Shown: positions 35,001-44,233 of the stretch, in pieces
Numbering within the stretch: position 1 is the stretch's first letter
How the letters are laid out: each line of letters opens with the position of its first letter
Origin: Streptomyces sp. NBC_00154
GTDB taxonomy: Bacteria > Actinomycetota > Actinomycetes > Streptomycetales > Streptomycetaceae
Reading direction: 5' to 3'
Length of the DNA: 64,000 nt
Assembly: GCF_026342835.1 (NCBI RefSeq)
Contig: NZ_JAPEMI010000003.1
Coordinates: forward strand, 1-64,000
Translations under genes and position numbers: made by a program
Notes under the pieces: model-generated
What the model was told of the DNA's origin: nothing
Seen by the model: only the letters and a program-made list of their open reading frames with translations
Database searches by the model: none

Positions 35001-36669
35001 CCTTGATCCACCGATCTGATGGCTGTGGATGACTCTTCGGGAAACAAGGAAGTGCCTTGTGACCTGCGATGATGGGAGTTCTTGAGGCTTCCAGCACGCA
35101 CGATCGGCAAGGCACTTCCGAGATGCAAGTTTCCCATACTCCAGCGGCGGTCTCCGCTGCGTTCGATGACCCGAATCTGGTCGCGCTTGCCGGGCTGGTT
35201 CCGGTGATGCGGCTGGCCGAACGGTGTGGGCTGTCGGGCCTGGTGACGCAGAAGGTGGAGCTGAGCGGGACGACGAACGGCGCGGGTGCGTCGGCGGGCG
35301 CCAAGGTCAGCAGCATCGTGGCCGGCATGGCGGCGGGCGCGGACAGCATCGACGACCTCCACGTGCTGCGGCACGGCGCGATGCCCGCCCTGTTCCGAGG
35401 GGTTCGTGCGCCGTCCACGCTGGGCACGTTCCTTCGCGCGTTCACCCACGGTCACGCACTCCAACTCCACGCTGTCCACCGCAGGTTCCTCGGTCAACTG
35501 GCCGCGCACACCCCGCTGCTTCCCGGCGCCGATCAGATGGTGTTCATTGATGTCGACTCCACCCACAAGCGGGTCTACGGCCGGGCCAAGCAGGGCGCCG
35601 AGTACGGCCGGTTCAAGGGCATCCGCACCCTGCACCCCCTGCTTGCCACGATCTGCACCCCCACCTCCCGGCCGGTGATCGCAACAGTACGGATGCGCCG
35701 CGGCAAGGCAGCCGATTCCCGTGGGGCCCCGAAATTCGTCAGTGAGGCGCTGGCCACCGCCGTCGAGGCGGGCTGCACCGGCACCCGGATCCTGCGAGCG
35801 GACTCGCAGTTCTACAACGCCGGGGTGATCGCCGCCTGCCGCCGGGCCGGAGCCCACTTCTCGATCACCTGCGGGATGAACCCCTCCATCAAACGGGCCA
35901 TCCACACCCTCCCCGACCAGGCCTGGCAGCAGATCACGTACCCGACCGCGGTGCCCGATCCCGCAACCGGTGAACTCATCTCGGACGCCGAAGTCGCCGA
36001 GATCCCCGCCTACACCGCGTTCGCCAGCCGCACAAAAGCAGAGCGGGTCACCGCGCGGCTGATCGTGCGCCGGGTCCGCGACCTGGCCAAACCCGCCGTT
36101 GTGGGTGAGCAGGGCGAGTTGTTTCCCGTCTGGCGCTACCACCCGTTCTTCACCGACCAGCCCGCACAGACCCTCCAGGCCGAACGCGAACACCGTCACC
36201 ACGCGGTCATCGAGCAGGTCATCGCCGACAGCAAAGCCTCTGCCCTGGCCCACCTGCCCTCCGCACACTTCCACGCCAACGCCGCATGGCTCACCCTGTG
36301 GGCGATGACCTACAACCTGCTGCGGGCCACCGGCGCACAGGCCTCCGCCTTCCACGCCAGGGCCACCACCGCCACGATCCGCACCCACCTGGTCCACGTT
36401 CCGGCCCGGATCGCCCGCTCCGGCCGCCGCATCACCCTGCACCTACCGCACAACTGGCCCTGGCAGCACGCCTGGACACACCTGTTCTCCACCGCCCACG
36501 GACCGGCCGGCTGATACGAACAGCCCCTGCCCGCCCCGCCCGCAAGGGCCCGACCGGAACCGAACCGTGGAAATGCTGGGCAGACCAGCGGACACAAGCT
36601 GCCCTCACCCGGCCACCCGACCCGAAGCCGATCAAAAGACCACTCTCAAACCACCTCGGTGGATCAAGG
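35001..36669 (+). mobile_element. IS1380-family insertion sequence
   Basis: A 1669-bp element with inverted repeats CCTTGATCCACCGA (35001-35014) and its complement (36656-36669). It is flanked by a 5-bp duplication CTAAG (34996-35000 and 36670-36674). Size and duplication length are typical of IS1380. Confidence 0.92.
35069..36514 (+). CDS. IS1380-family transposase
   Basis: A full 481-residue transposase, possibly starting at the internal MQVSHTPAAVSAAFDDPN. The DDE features are VFIDVDSTHKRVYGRAKQGA with the first Asp, RILRADSQFYNAGVIAACR with the second, and HHAVIEQVIADSKASALAHL with the Glu. The Y2-type C-terminal NAAWLTLWAMTYNLLR is present. No frame damage is seen and both ends are intact, so activity is possible. 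Confidence 0.92.
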   Translation: MMGVLEASSTHDRQGTSEMQVSHTPAAVSAAFDDPNLVALAGLVPVMRLAERCGLSGLVTQKVELSGTTNGAGASAGAKVSSIVAGMAAGADSIDDLHVLRHGAMPALFRGVRAPSTLGTFLRAFTHGHALQLHAVHRRFLGQLAAHTPLLPGADQMVFIDVDSTHKRVYGRAKQGAEYGRFKGIRTLHPLLATICTPTSRPVIATVRMRRGKAADSRGAPKFVSEALATAVEAGCTGTRILRADSQFYNAGVIAACRRAGAHFSITCGMNPSIKRAIHTLPDQAWQQITYPTAVPDPATGELISDAEVAEIPAYTAFASRTKAERVTARLIVRRVRDLAKPAVVGEQGELFPVWRYHPFFTDQPAQTLQAEREHRHHAVIEQVIADSKASALAHLPSAHFHANAAWLTLWAMTYNLLRATGAQASAFHARATTATIRTHLVHVPARIARSGRRITLHLPHNWPWQHAWTHLFSTAHGPAG

Positions 36670-36674
36670 CTAAG

Positions 36675-36776
36675 ACGGTGTCCTATGTGGGCTTCGCTCG
36701 TTGTGCTGGTCATGGGACGGGGTATGTGGAGTCGGACTGTTCCGGACGGGCTGTGGGAGATCGCGAGGCCGTTGAT
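36675..36776 (+). pseudogene. 5' fragment of an IS5-type transposase, fused to an IS701 remnant
   Basis: The plus strand reads RGMWSRTVPDGLWEIARPLI, the usual N-terminus of one IS5 subgroup, directly after the IS1380 target copy. It then stops making sense at about 36776, where IS701-like sequence on the other strand begins. Confidence 0.65.
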
Positions 36777-37271
36777 CGCTGCCCGGCACCGCTCACGGTC
36801 GGAGGTCCAGGCTCTCGGCAGGTAGAGCTCCCGGTCCACCAGGGCCCGGCCCAAGCTGGTGGCGTAGGCGGCGAACACGCCGATCTGGCAGTTGTCGATC
36901 TTCCCCGAGGTGCCGGTGTACTGCCGGCCCACCCCGGCCGAGGTGGTGCCCTTCTTGACGAACCCGGTGTCATCGATGATCAGTACCCCGCCCGGACCGA
37001 GCCGCTCGGCGGCGTAGTCCCGCACGTCGTCGCGAACGGCATCGGCGTCCCAGCGGGCACCGTTCAGCAGGTGCTGCTGGCCCGCCGGATCACGGTGGCC
37101 GGCCCATGCGGCCAGCTGCCAGCCGTTCTTCCGCCCGACCGGCGCCAGTAGCCCCCGCACGTAGTCACGCATCCGCCACCGCAGATCCGCCCGCCCGAAC
37201 CGGCCCGCCACTCGATCGAAAACTGACTCCAACTCGGCCTTCCAGCAATCGACTTCAGGTACCACGTCCAT
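36777..37271 (-). pseudogene. N-terminal part of an IS701-family transposase
   Basis: The minus strand starts at 37271 (MDVVPEVDCWKAELESVFDR) and carries the IS701 blocks HLLNGARWDADAVRDDVRDY, LIIDDTGFVKKGTTSAGVGR and GVFAAYATSLGRALVDRELY. It breaks off after TSDRERCRAA, where IS5-type sequence begins. The catalytic C-terminal half is missing. It is related to, but distinct from, the complete copy at 40595-42036. Confidence 0.85.
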
Positions 37272-37371
37272 ACCCGAACAACGACAACCAGCAGCTCAGG
37301 ACACGAATTCTGACTGGAGTACTGAGAACTTCTAACGAAATGAGTGTTGGGGCACGGTAGGCTCGGCGGCC

Positions 37372-37716
37372 ATGAGTCAGAGCGGTTCGCAAGCGGCGGC
37401 ATTCTTCGGAGACGTACGCCAAAGCAGAGTGGTCTGGCTTGTCCGGGATGACGACGGAAGCCCCACTCACCTCTCTGCAGACGGCACGCGAAGTCTTCCC
37501 TTCTGGTCGACCTCGACCCGCGCCCAGAGGGCAGCGAAGATCTGGGGGCGTGGGCTCCGCGTTGAGTCCATGCCCTTGGACACCTGGTGCGATCGCGTAC
37601 TCCCCGATGCCGCCCAGGATGGACTCGTGATCGGTATCAACTGGAGCGGGCCACGCCTGGTCGGCTGGAGCTTCACCCCCAAGGAAGTTCTAAACCGGCT
37701 AGCGGCGGCTAACTAG
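37372..37716 (+). CDS. DUF2750-family protein, passenger gene of the element
   Basis: A 114-residue protein starting MSQSGSQAAAFFGDVRQSR. The DUF2750 features are visible: RSLPFWSTSTRAQRAAKIWG in the middle and GLVIGINWSGPRLVGWSFTP near the end. The family's function is unknown; some members sit near toxin-immunity or SMI1-like genes. It starts 46 bp inside the left inverted repeat. Its stop codon overlaps the convergent transposase stop by 3 bp, so it is tightly packed into the mobile element. Confidence 0.85.
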   Translation: MSQSGSQAAAFFGDVRQSRVVWLVRDDDGSPTHLSADGTRSLPFWSTSTRAQRAAKIWGRGLRVESMPLDTWCDRVLPDAAQDGLVIGINWSGPRLVGWSFTPKEVLNRLAAAN

Positions 37717-38560
37717 CCCACGCCATCGGTCACCAGAGCGCGCAGTCGCCGCCAGCAGATGAGCGCGCATCCGAGGGTGAGGAAGGCTTCGTGGATGTCG
37801 TCGCGGATCTCCCAGCGGATCCGCAGTCGGCGGAACCAGTGCAGGTGGGCGAACGCGCGCTCTACAACCCAGCGTTGCTTGCCCAGGCCGGAGCCGTGCT
37901 CGGTGCCGCGGCGGGCGATCAGCGGCTTCACGCCGAGGTCCCAGACGAGACGGCGGTACTTGTCATGGTCGTAGCCGCGATCACCCAGCACCACATCGGG
38001 GCGGTAACGGGGCCGGCCCCGCTTGCCCCGCACCGGTGGCACGGCCTGCAGGAGTGGGATGAGTTGGGTGACGTCGTTGCGGTTGCCGCCGGTCAAGGTG
38101 GCGGCGAGCGGGATGCCGGTGGCATCGGTGATCAGATGATGCTTGCTGCCCGCTCTGCCCCGGTCAACGGGACTTCGTCCCGTCTTGGGGCCCCTTTTAA
38201 CGCCCGGATGTGGGAGCCGTCGACCGCCGCGCGGGAGAAGTCCAGGGCGTTCGCGCTGCGGAGCCTCACGAGGAGGGCCTCGTGCAGCCGGGACCACACA
38301 CCAACCTCGGCCCACTCGGCCAGCCGCCGCCAGCAGGTCATGCCCGAGCCGAAGCCGAGTTCCTGCGGCAGATGTTCCCAGGCGATCCCGGTGTGCAGCA
38401 CAAACAGGATGCCTTGGAACACAAGCCGGTCCGGATGCCGCTTGCGCCCCGGGTGCCGGACCCGACGCTCGATCTTGGGCAACAGCGGTTCGATCACTGC
38501 CCACAACTCATCGTCGACCTCCCACGGCTTCGGCAGAGCCACCCCACACCCCCGGATCAT
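37713..38560 (-). CDS. IS5-family transposase, two-frame
   Basis: The first frame starts at 38560 (MIRGCGVALPKPWEVDDELW), carries LVFQGILFVLHTGIAWEHLP and the first Asp (AAVDGSHIRALK), and ends near 38132. The second frame supplies KTGRSPVDRGRAGSKHHLIT, VLGDRGYDHDKYR and VVERAFAHLHWFRRL with the Glu, and ends at 37713. The overlap near SHIRALKGAP is the usual frameshift place of this group. Both catalytic halves look intact. Confidence 0.87.
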
Positions 38561-38744
38561 CAGTCTCGGAATGATCCAACCACCTCGAAGATCATTTCGT
38601 TAGGAGTTCTGAGAGCGACTTCCCCAGCACAGCGAAGCCCACCTGGACTGGACATTCATCACTCTCATGACGAGGCGGCTCACCCGCCAGGGCCCCCAGA
38701 GCAACTGGTCCAAGAAGGCCGCGGACAACGACTGAAGGCGGGTC

Positions 38745-39269
38745 CTACTCCCCGCCATCCCATACGAGCTTTTCGAGGAGCGTGAACGACTTGGGCGTGC
38801 CGCCCGGCTGCGGCTTGCCCTCCTTGCTCCCGACAACCTGGTAGCCGGCGCTGAGGTAGTACGCATTCAAGCGTGCGTTGCCAGCCAGGCAGTCCAGCCG
38901 CACCAACTCTCGGCCCGCCTCGGCCACGCGGCGCTCCGCGACTCGCAGAAGCTGCCGCCCTGTCCCGGACGGGACACTGCTGTGGTCCACCATCAGTCGG
39001 TGCACATAGCCGGCCGTCGGCGGCTGCGGCCCCCAGGCGTCCTCGTCCTCCCACCACAGCTCCCAGGCCCCGACCACACGCTCGGCAGCCTCCGCGAGCC
39101 ATACCTCGCCACTGTCCATGATCTTGCGGAAGTGGTCCCCGCCCAGCTCACCAGGCTGCCACTGACCAGTGACGCCCTGGGCAAGCATCCAGCGGGCAGC
39201 GTCGTCGCGCAGACGCACGACAGCATCAAGGTCGGTGTCGGCGGCGAGACGGAAGCGTAGATCGTTCAC
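38745..39269 (-). CDS. GNAT-family N-acetyltransferase
   Basis: A 174-residue acetyltransferase. GTG 39269 (NDLRFRLAADTDLDAVVRLR) is preferred over an upstream GTG at 39344, which would add a Cys/Arg-rich stretch unlike the family. The acetyl-CoA region is VHRLMVDHSSVPSGTGRQLL at about residues 88-107, followed by ELVRLDCLAGNARLNAYYLS. Substrate unknown. It lies just outside the DUF2750 element. Confidence 0.85.
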   Translation of the reverse strand: MNDLRFRLAADTDLDAVVRLRDDAARWMLAQGVTGQWQPGELGGDHFRKIMDSGEVWLAEAAERVVGAWELWWEDEDAWGPQPPTAGYVHRLMVDHSSVPSGTGRQLLRVAERRVAEAGRELVRLDCLAGNARLNAYYLSAGYQVVGSKEGKPQPGGTPKSFTLLEKLVWDGGE

Positions 39270-39405
39270 GCCGCGATCCTCGCACAGGCGTCCGCCCTGC
39301 ATCGGCCGGCCGCAAGGGGCCTCCCGGGGAGGAAATTCAGGCACCGAGGGCCACAGTGGCCAGTTGCTGCTGCGGTCGCCGGTGGGTGGTGCGGGCGTGG
39401 TGGTG

Positions 39406-39612
39406 TCATGCGCTGCCGCCTTGGACGCGCTGGTAGATGTCGGGGGATTCCGCGCAGATGCCGACGGAAAGCTTGCGTTTCTCGAAGTGGGCGAGGAAGT
39501 TGTCCCATTCGGCTTCGGTGGGCGTGCGGTACTCGGCTCCCGGTCACAGGGACCGGCGGCGGACGATGAAGGCGCAGTGGGCCTCGATGGTCTCGGTGGG
39601 GTAGATCGCTAA
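39406..39612 (-). pseudogene. C-terminal remnant of a tyrosine-type integrase
   Basis: The minus strand reads IYPTETIEAHCAFIVRRRSL, then a TGA in place of the expected Arg codon, then PGAEYRTPTEAEWDNFLAHF and EKRKLSVGIC before the stop at 39406. This matches the tail of a group of actinomycete site-specific recombinases. The catalytic domain is absent. It may mark an old integration event. Confidence 0.6.
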
Positions 39613-39689
39613 TGGTGGAGTCGGATATTAGAACTGTCCGGCCGGGTAGTAGGCGTGCACCCCGGCCGTGGTCGCGGCAGGATGCGATC

Positions 39690-40244
39690 ATGGATCACCC
39701 CTTGGATGTCCCGCGATTGACGGCAGGCGACAGCTTCGTGCTCCGCCCCTGGGAGTTCGGCGACCTGCCACTCGTCCAGGAGGCGTCGAGCGACGAATAC
39801 ATCCCGTTGATCACGACCGTCCCCTCCACGTACTCGCAGGAGGCCGGCGAAGCCTTTGTCCGGCGGCAGTGGGACCGTGCATCAACGGGTAGCGGGTATC
39901 CGTTCGTCATCGTGCGCGTTCAGGATAGTCAGCCAGTCGGGGCGATCGGCTTGTGGCTGAGGGACGTGAACGAGGGCCGTGCATCGCTCGGCTACTGGGT
40001 AGCCCGGTCCGCTCGTGGGCAGGGTGTCGCCGCGGCGGCTCTCCGAGCGGTCGCCGCTTGGGGACTCGGTGACCTGAAGATTCCCCGTCTTCAGCTCTGC
40101 CTCGAGCCGTGGAATGCTGCGTCGGCGCGAACGGCTGAGAGCGTCGGATTCCAGCGTGAGGGCCTGCTCCGCAGCTGGCAGATGGTGGGCGCCGAACGTC
40201 GCGACATGATCATGTACTCCCTGCTGAGTGCCGACCTGTCCTGA
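39690..40244 (+). CDS. GNAT acetyltransferase (RimJ/RimL type)
   Basis: A 184-residue protein starting at ATG 39690 (MDHPLDVPRLTAGDSFVLRP). The acetyl-CoA region is LGYWVARSARGQGVAAAALR at about residues 98-117, followed by LQLCLEPWNAASARTAESVG. It resembles enzymes that acetylate ribosomal protein N-termini, but the true substrate is unknown. It stands alone, preceded by the integrase remnant. Confidence 0.87.
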   Translation: MDHPLDVPRLTAGDSFVLRPWEFGDLPLVQEASSDEYIPLITTVPSTYSQEAGEAFVRRQWDRASTGSGYPFVIVRVQDSQPVGAIGLWLRDVNEGRASLGYWVARSARGQGVAAAALRAVAAWGLGDLKIPRLQLCLEPWNAASARTAESVGFQREGLLRSWQMVGAERRDMIMYSLLSADLS

Positions 40245-40552
40245 CTGTCGTGTCCCGTCGGCCGACGGGGGCGTGGGCTCAGGACCCGTCGTCGGCTTAC
40301 TTCGGCGGCGTAGGCGGCCCAGTCTCCGACGGATGCCTTCTGCCGCAGCCACCCCCTGCCGCAAGAGCGTCTCCCCTACGCAGGGCAGCCACCGCTGCTA
40401 CCACGTCGCACCGGGAAAACAGCTCAGCCAGCAACAGACGCCAGCCCCTCTCCCGGATATCGCCCGCCCCGCCCCCGCTTGTGCATGTCCACAAGCAGCT
40501 CCCCCAACTGCTCGGCCGACAGCTCCGTCATTGGCCAGGCATCCACCGCGCG
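40245..40552. other. No gene seen
   Basis: Pro/Arg-rich open frames only. From about 40553 to 40590 the minus strand reads SQGTDAGKK, the continuation of the IS5 remnant cut by the IS701 element. Confidence 0.4.
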
Positions 40553-40594
40553 GCTCGGGGGGTTTCTTGCCCGCGTCTGTGCCCTGACTCCTAG

Positions 40595-42036
40595 TAGTGC
40601 TTGGTCAGGTCGGCTGCGGTGGTGCGTGTCCTTCTGGCCCGGTGCGGCGTTGGGAGTGTGTGACTCCGGACGAGATTGCTGTGGTGCGTGGTGAGTTGGA
40701 GGCGTTCGCGGCGGAGGTGTTCGAGCCGTTCGCGCGGAAGGATCAGCGTCGGTGGGGGCAGGTCTACCTGCGGGGGCTGCTGACCGACGGGCGGCGCAAG
40801 TCGGTCGAGCCGATGGCGGCCCGGCTGGGTGAGGACGGGAATCGGCAGGCGCTGGCCAATTTCGTGACCACCAGTCCCTGGGATCCGGCGCATGTGCGGG
40901 CCAGGGTGGCCTGGAGAATGGAAGCGGCGATCCGGCCGTCCGCGCTTATTTTCGACGACACGGGGTTCCTGAAGGACGGGACCGCTTCGGCGTGTGTGTC
41001 GCGGCAGTACACCGGCACGGCGGGCAAAGTCACCAATTGCCAGGTCGGCGTCTCGCTGCACCTTGCCTCGGATCATGCTTCGGCGGCGGTCAACTGGCGG
41101 CTGTTCCTGCCCGAGACATGGGACCCCCACTCGCCAAAGGCCGATCCGGACAAGGCCGCCCGGCGTGCCGTCTGCCAGATCCCCGAGGATGTCGGGCACG
41201 TGGAGAAGTGGCAGCTGGCTCTGGACATGCTCGATGAGACCCGCTCGTGGGGCATCGAGGTGCCGCTGGTCATCGCTGATGCCGGATACGGCGACGCCGC
41301 CGCGTTCCGGCACGGGGTGCAGGCCCGCGACCTGAACTACGTGGTGGGAATCTCCAGCACGCTGTCGGCCCAGCCCGGCGACGCGGTGCCGGTGGCCGAG
41401 CCGTACTCCGGGACCGGACGCCCGCCGGTGGCCAAGTATCCCGACAAGCCGCGGTCGGTCAAGGAGTTGGTCATCGCGGCGGGGCGGAAGGCCGCACGAG
41501 GGGTGCAGTGGCGGGAAGGCTCCCGGCCCGGCACCGGCCGCTCCGGCTTCAAGCGCATCTACTCCCGCTTCGTGGCCTTGCGCATCCGGCCCGCCGGACG
41601 TGAGGTCCGGCAGGCCACCGACGGCCCGGAGCTGCCGGAGTGCTGGCTGCTGGCCGAATGGCCCGCCGGCGAGCCCGAGCCGGTGCAGTTCTGGCTGTCC
41701 GACCTGCCCTCCGGCATGCCTGTGACCACGCTGGTCCGGCTCGCCAAGCTCCGCTGGCGCATCGAGCACGACTACCGGGAGATGAAACAGGCCCTGGGCC
41801 TGGCCCATTTCGAGGGCCGAACCTGGGGCGGCTGGCACCACCACGTCACCCTTGTCTCTGTCGCGCACGCCTTCTGCACCCTGCAACGACTGGCCCAAGC
41901 CCCAAAAGACGCGGCGCCGGCCTGAGCCTCTACCAAGTCGTCCGCGAACTCCAGACCCTGCTCGCAGTCTGGACCGGCGCCTGCCCCACCTGCCACCGCG
42001 ACATACCCACCCCTATATCGACCTGACCAAGCACTA
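40595..42036 (+). mobile_element. IS701-family insertion sequence
   Basis: A 1442-bp element with perfect 18-bp inverted repeats TAGTGCTTGGTCAGGTCG (40595-40612, complement at 42019-42036). It is flanked by CTAG at 40591-40594 and 42037-42040, the YTAR-type target duplication of IS701. It sits inside an older IS5 remnant. Confidence 0.93.
40660..41925 (+). CDS. IS701-family transposase, last codons in another frame
   Basis: The reading starts at GTG 40660 (TPDEIAVVRGELEAFAAEVF) and carries the IS701 blocks: LIFDDTGFLKDGTASACVSR with the first Asp, VIADAGYGDAAAFRHGVQAR with the second, and LRWRIEHDYREMKQALGLAH with the Glu. It ends in TGA at 41925, but the expected tail (GLSLYQVVRELQTLLAVWTG, CPTCHR) continues in a neighbouring frame to 42026. 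The catalytic core is complete. The loss of about 34 C-terminal codons to a shift may reduce activity. Confidence 0.88.
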   Translation: MTPDEIAVVRGELEAFAAEVFEPFARKDQRRWGQVYLRGLLTDGRRKSVEPMAARLGEDGNRQALANFVTTSPWDPAHVRARVAWRMEAAIRPSALIFDDTGFLKDGTASACVSRQYTGTAGKVTNCQVGVSLHLASDHASAAVNWRLFLPETWDPHSPKADPDKAARRAVCQIPEDVGHVEKWQLALDMLDETRSWGIEVPLVIADAGYGDAAAFRHGVQARDLNYVVGISSTLSAQPGDAVPVAEPYSGTGRPPVAKYPDKPRSVKELVIAAGRKAARGVQWREGSRPGTGRSGFKRIYSRFVALRIRPAGREVRQATDGPELPECWLLAEWPAGEPEPVQFWLSDLPSGMPVTTLVRLAKLRWRIEHDYREMKQALGLAHFEGRTWGGWHHHVTLVSVAHAFCTLQRLAQAPKDAAPA

Positions 42037-42040
42037 CTAG

Positions 42041-42336
42041 CGGGGGACGCTGGTGGAGGTCTTCACGCTCTGCGCGTCGATCACGCACGCGGACGGCTGC
42101 GCTCTTCGCCCTTCGTGTTCACGGAGCCGACTCCGCAGCAGCCCGCTGAGCTGGGTGAACACGCCGTCCTTCTCCCACTTGGCGAAGTAGCCGTAGACCG
42201 TTTCCCAGGGCGGGAAATCGTGGGGCAGGTAGCGCCACTGCACTCCGGTGCGGTCCACGTAGAGGATCGCGTCCAGGATGGTACGCAGGTCGTGCTCGGG
42301 CGGGCGGCCGATGTCCAGGGCCCTGCTGGCATTCAC
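42041..42336 (-). pseudogene. N-terminal part of an IS5-family transposase, cut by IS701
   Basis: The minus strand reads MNASRALDIGRPPEHDLRTI, VDRTGVQWRYLPHDFPPWET and CVIDAQSVKTSTSV (first Asp), typical of IS5. The IS701 element interrupts it. The next few residues (SQGTDAGKK) are found on the far side at 40553-40590, one frame off, after which the transposase is lost. Confidence 0.85.
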
Positions 42337-42962
42337 CTGGATCCCTCTTGATCGCTCGTGAGAGGTTGTAACGCGGCACCAATCCCACTACCGCACCCGC
42401 CCCGCGCGGAGGGCGCGCATCCTGACGTACGCCGATCGCGCCTTGTCGGCTGGCAGGGATCGCCGCTGTCAGCCGGTGTGTCGCTGACGTGGGCGAGCAC
42501 AGGAACGACGCCCTCGCGATTCCGCGACGGCGCGGAAGCCTTTGAGGCGATTGATGGCGCGTTCTTCTGCCGGTGTCTTACCGGTGCCATTGAGGCACAC
42601 CCAGGGCAAGACCGTCGTGCGGGTGCAGAAGGCAACGACGTGGCGCGGCCACGCACCACGGACGCCTTGAGGAATCGGCCGAAACCTCTGCAGCGCCTGA
42701 GCGGCGGCCGTAGTCGATGAGGGCGAAGAAGTGGCTGGCGAAGGACGCCGTTCGCAGACCAGCGGATGTGCCACTTCGTTGAGATCCTCAACTCCCGACT
42801 CGGAAGGTCAGGCCCTCCAGGGCGCGGTGACAAAGCTGTGAACCAGTGAACCAGCGACCTTACCCAGCGGCCGTCGCCCCGAACCAGAGGCACAGGGTCA
42901 CGGACGACGTCACGCCATGTCTTGGCAGAAGCGAGTGCCTTCGCATCGAGGAGACAAGATAT
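42337..42962. other. Degraded transposase-like sequence
   Basis: No intact gene. On the minus strand around 42500-42570 AEERAINRLKGFRAVAESR resembles the Glu motif of IS5-type transposases. The rest is unassigned. The region ends in the TetR operator and promoter. Confidence 0.4.
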
Positions 42963-42978
42963 TTGAGTGACCAATCCA
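42963..42978. promoter_or_regulatory. TetR/azoR regulon operator, site A
   Basis: TTGAGTGACCAATCCA matches the palindrome TGGATTGATCAATCCA at 13 of 16 positions. It lies 21 bp upstream of the TetR start, suggesting autoregulation. Confidence 0.6.
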
Positions 42979-42998
42979 CAACAGCTACGCTTGACAGC

Positions 42999-43574
42999 AT
43001 GGCGCGCACACGGGAGTTCGATATCGATCATGCTGTCGACCAAGCGATGGAGGTGTTCTGGCGCCGCGGTTACGCCGAGACGTCACTGCAGGACCTGACC
43101 TCGGCGCTTGGCATTGGCAGCGGCAGCCTATACGCGGCATTCGGGTCCAAGGAGAAGCTGTACGGGCTGGCACTGAAGCGTTACACCTCGCGCAACGCTG
43201 GCGAACTAGTAGCGCAACTGGAGTCGGCCGACGAGGTGCGTCCGGCGCTGCGGGCCGCATTGGCGGCCATGGCCGAAGCAGACCTGTGCAACCCTGACCG
43301 GGGCTGCATGATGGTCAACGCCGCCACCGAGCGCGCCTCCGACCCGACCACGGCCGCACAGGTCTCAGCAACCCTGCGACTGGTCGAGTCGACCATCGCC
43401 GGGGCGCTGGAGCGAGCCAAGGCTCAAGGCGAGCTCACGGCGGACAAGAACCCCACCGACCTGGCGCGTCTGCTGACCACCTTCATGCAGGGGCTACGTG
43501 TCATGGGCAATGCCCGGGCCGGGCGGGAATTCGTTGAATCGGCCGTCGCCACTGCGATGCGCAGCCTGGACTAG
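42999..43574 (+). CDS. TetR-family transcriptional regulator
   Basis: A 191-residue regulator starting at ATG 42999 (MARTREFDIDHAVDQAMEVF). The DNA-binding domain is at residues 8-55 (TSLQDLTSALGIGSGSLYAAF). The C-terminal domain has CNPDRGCMMVNAATERASD, typical of the TetR_C group linked to quinone or electrophile sensing; the Cys pair (Cys102 and Cys108 by approximate count) could be redox-active. A longer in-frame start upstream would pass through the operator and is not used. The same operator occurs before azoR and the SDR gene, so it probably controls all of them. Confidence 0.9.
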   Translation: MARTREFDIDHAVDQAMEVFWRRGYAETSLQDLTSALGIGSGSLYAAFGSKEKLYGLALKRYTSRNAGELVAQLESADEVRPALRAALAAMAEADLCNPDRGCMMVNAATERASDPTTAAQVSATLRLVESTIAGALERAKAQGELTADKNPTDLARLLTTFMQGLRVMGNARAGREFVESAVATAMRSLD

Positions 43575-43900
43575 ACAGCCCTGGACCATGCCCGCAAGTA
43601 CAGCCGTTCACCGAGGGGCTGCCCACCACCCTGGCGAGCCACCCCGTCTCAGTGATCGACCTGCCACGAGCAGGACGCTGGGCTTCCTTGTGGCTGCCCG
43701 TGACGCGATGCAGATGCCCATCCATCCGGGGACGTCGTTACCTGCGGTTCGGAAAGCGTTTCACAAGCGGGCCCGTAGGCCGCGGACCGGGGCACTTCCC
43801 CCAGCTGCCGCGGGAATACTACTGCCAGCCTCGATCTCTTCGAGTAAAACGCCGGGGCTGCACCCGCTCGCTGCGGCCGCCCACGCGGCTTCAGCCGGAC
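43575..43900. other. No gene seen
   Basis: Between the TetR gene and the carboxymuconolactone decarboxylase remnant. No recognisable frame. Confidence 0.4.
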
Positions 43901-44090
43901 TCAGGCCGACTCAGTTGACCTCGTGCGGAGCGGCCCAGGAGCGTACGGGGAGGTCACGCTGAATCGGCTCCACTCGTTGATGAACGCGATCGCCGCAATC
44001 AGCTGCGCCAGCTCCGCCTCGTTGAAGTGCGCCGCCGCCTTGTCATACACCTCGTCCGGAACAAAGTGCGCATGTCGAGGCAGAAGGCGC
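43901..44090 (-). pseudogene. Carboxymuconolactone decarboxylase/AhpD-family remnant
   Basis: The minus strand reads AFCLDMRT (the CxxC-region end of the AhpD-like motif) in one frame. In another frame it reads VPDEVYDKAAAHFNEAELAQ and AAIAFINEWSRFSV to a stop at 43901. The N-terminus and the stretch between these blocks are lost. It was probably divergent from azoR and under the same operators. Confidence 0.75.
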
Positions 44091-44200
44091 GGTGGTCAGC
44101 TGCGATGCACGGCCACCAGCTCCAGTGGTACCGGGTCCGTGTCCCTGCGGACGCCGGATCCGGGCTCACCGTCGCCTCATACACGTCGGAGCGACTGTTC

Positions 44201-44216
44201 TTGATTGAACAATCCA
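44201..44216. promoter_or_regulatory. TetR/azoR regulon operator, site B
   Basis: TTGATTGAACAATCCA matches site C at 14 of 16 positions. It lies in the region between the divergent AhpD-like remnant and azoR. Confidence 0.65.
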
Positions 44217-44233
44217 GAACTGCTACTGTCGTC

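Larger units (their letters stand above)
37326..38609 (-). mobile_element. IS5-family element with a DUF2750 passenger gene, TGA duplication
   Basis: A 1284-bp element with inverted repeats GAACTTCTAACGAAATGA (left, 37326-37343) and GAACTCCTAACGAAATGA read inward from 38609, differing at one base. It is flanked by TGA (37323-37325 and 38610-38612). The transposase end matches the repeat of a second, partial copy at 55725. A complete DUF2750 gene lies between the left repeat and the transposase, convergent with it, so it is cargo. Confidence 0.85.

Noticed and set aside
34922..36442. Minus-strand 506-codon frame opposite the IS1380 transposase
   Set aside because: Antisense shadow with Gly/Val-rich content and no family match by eye.
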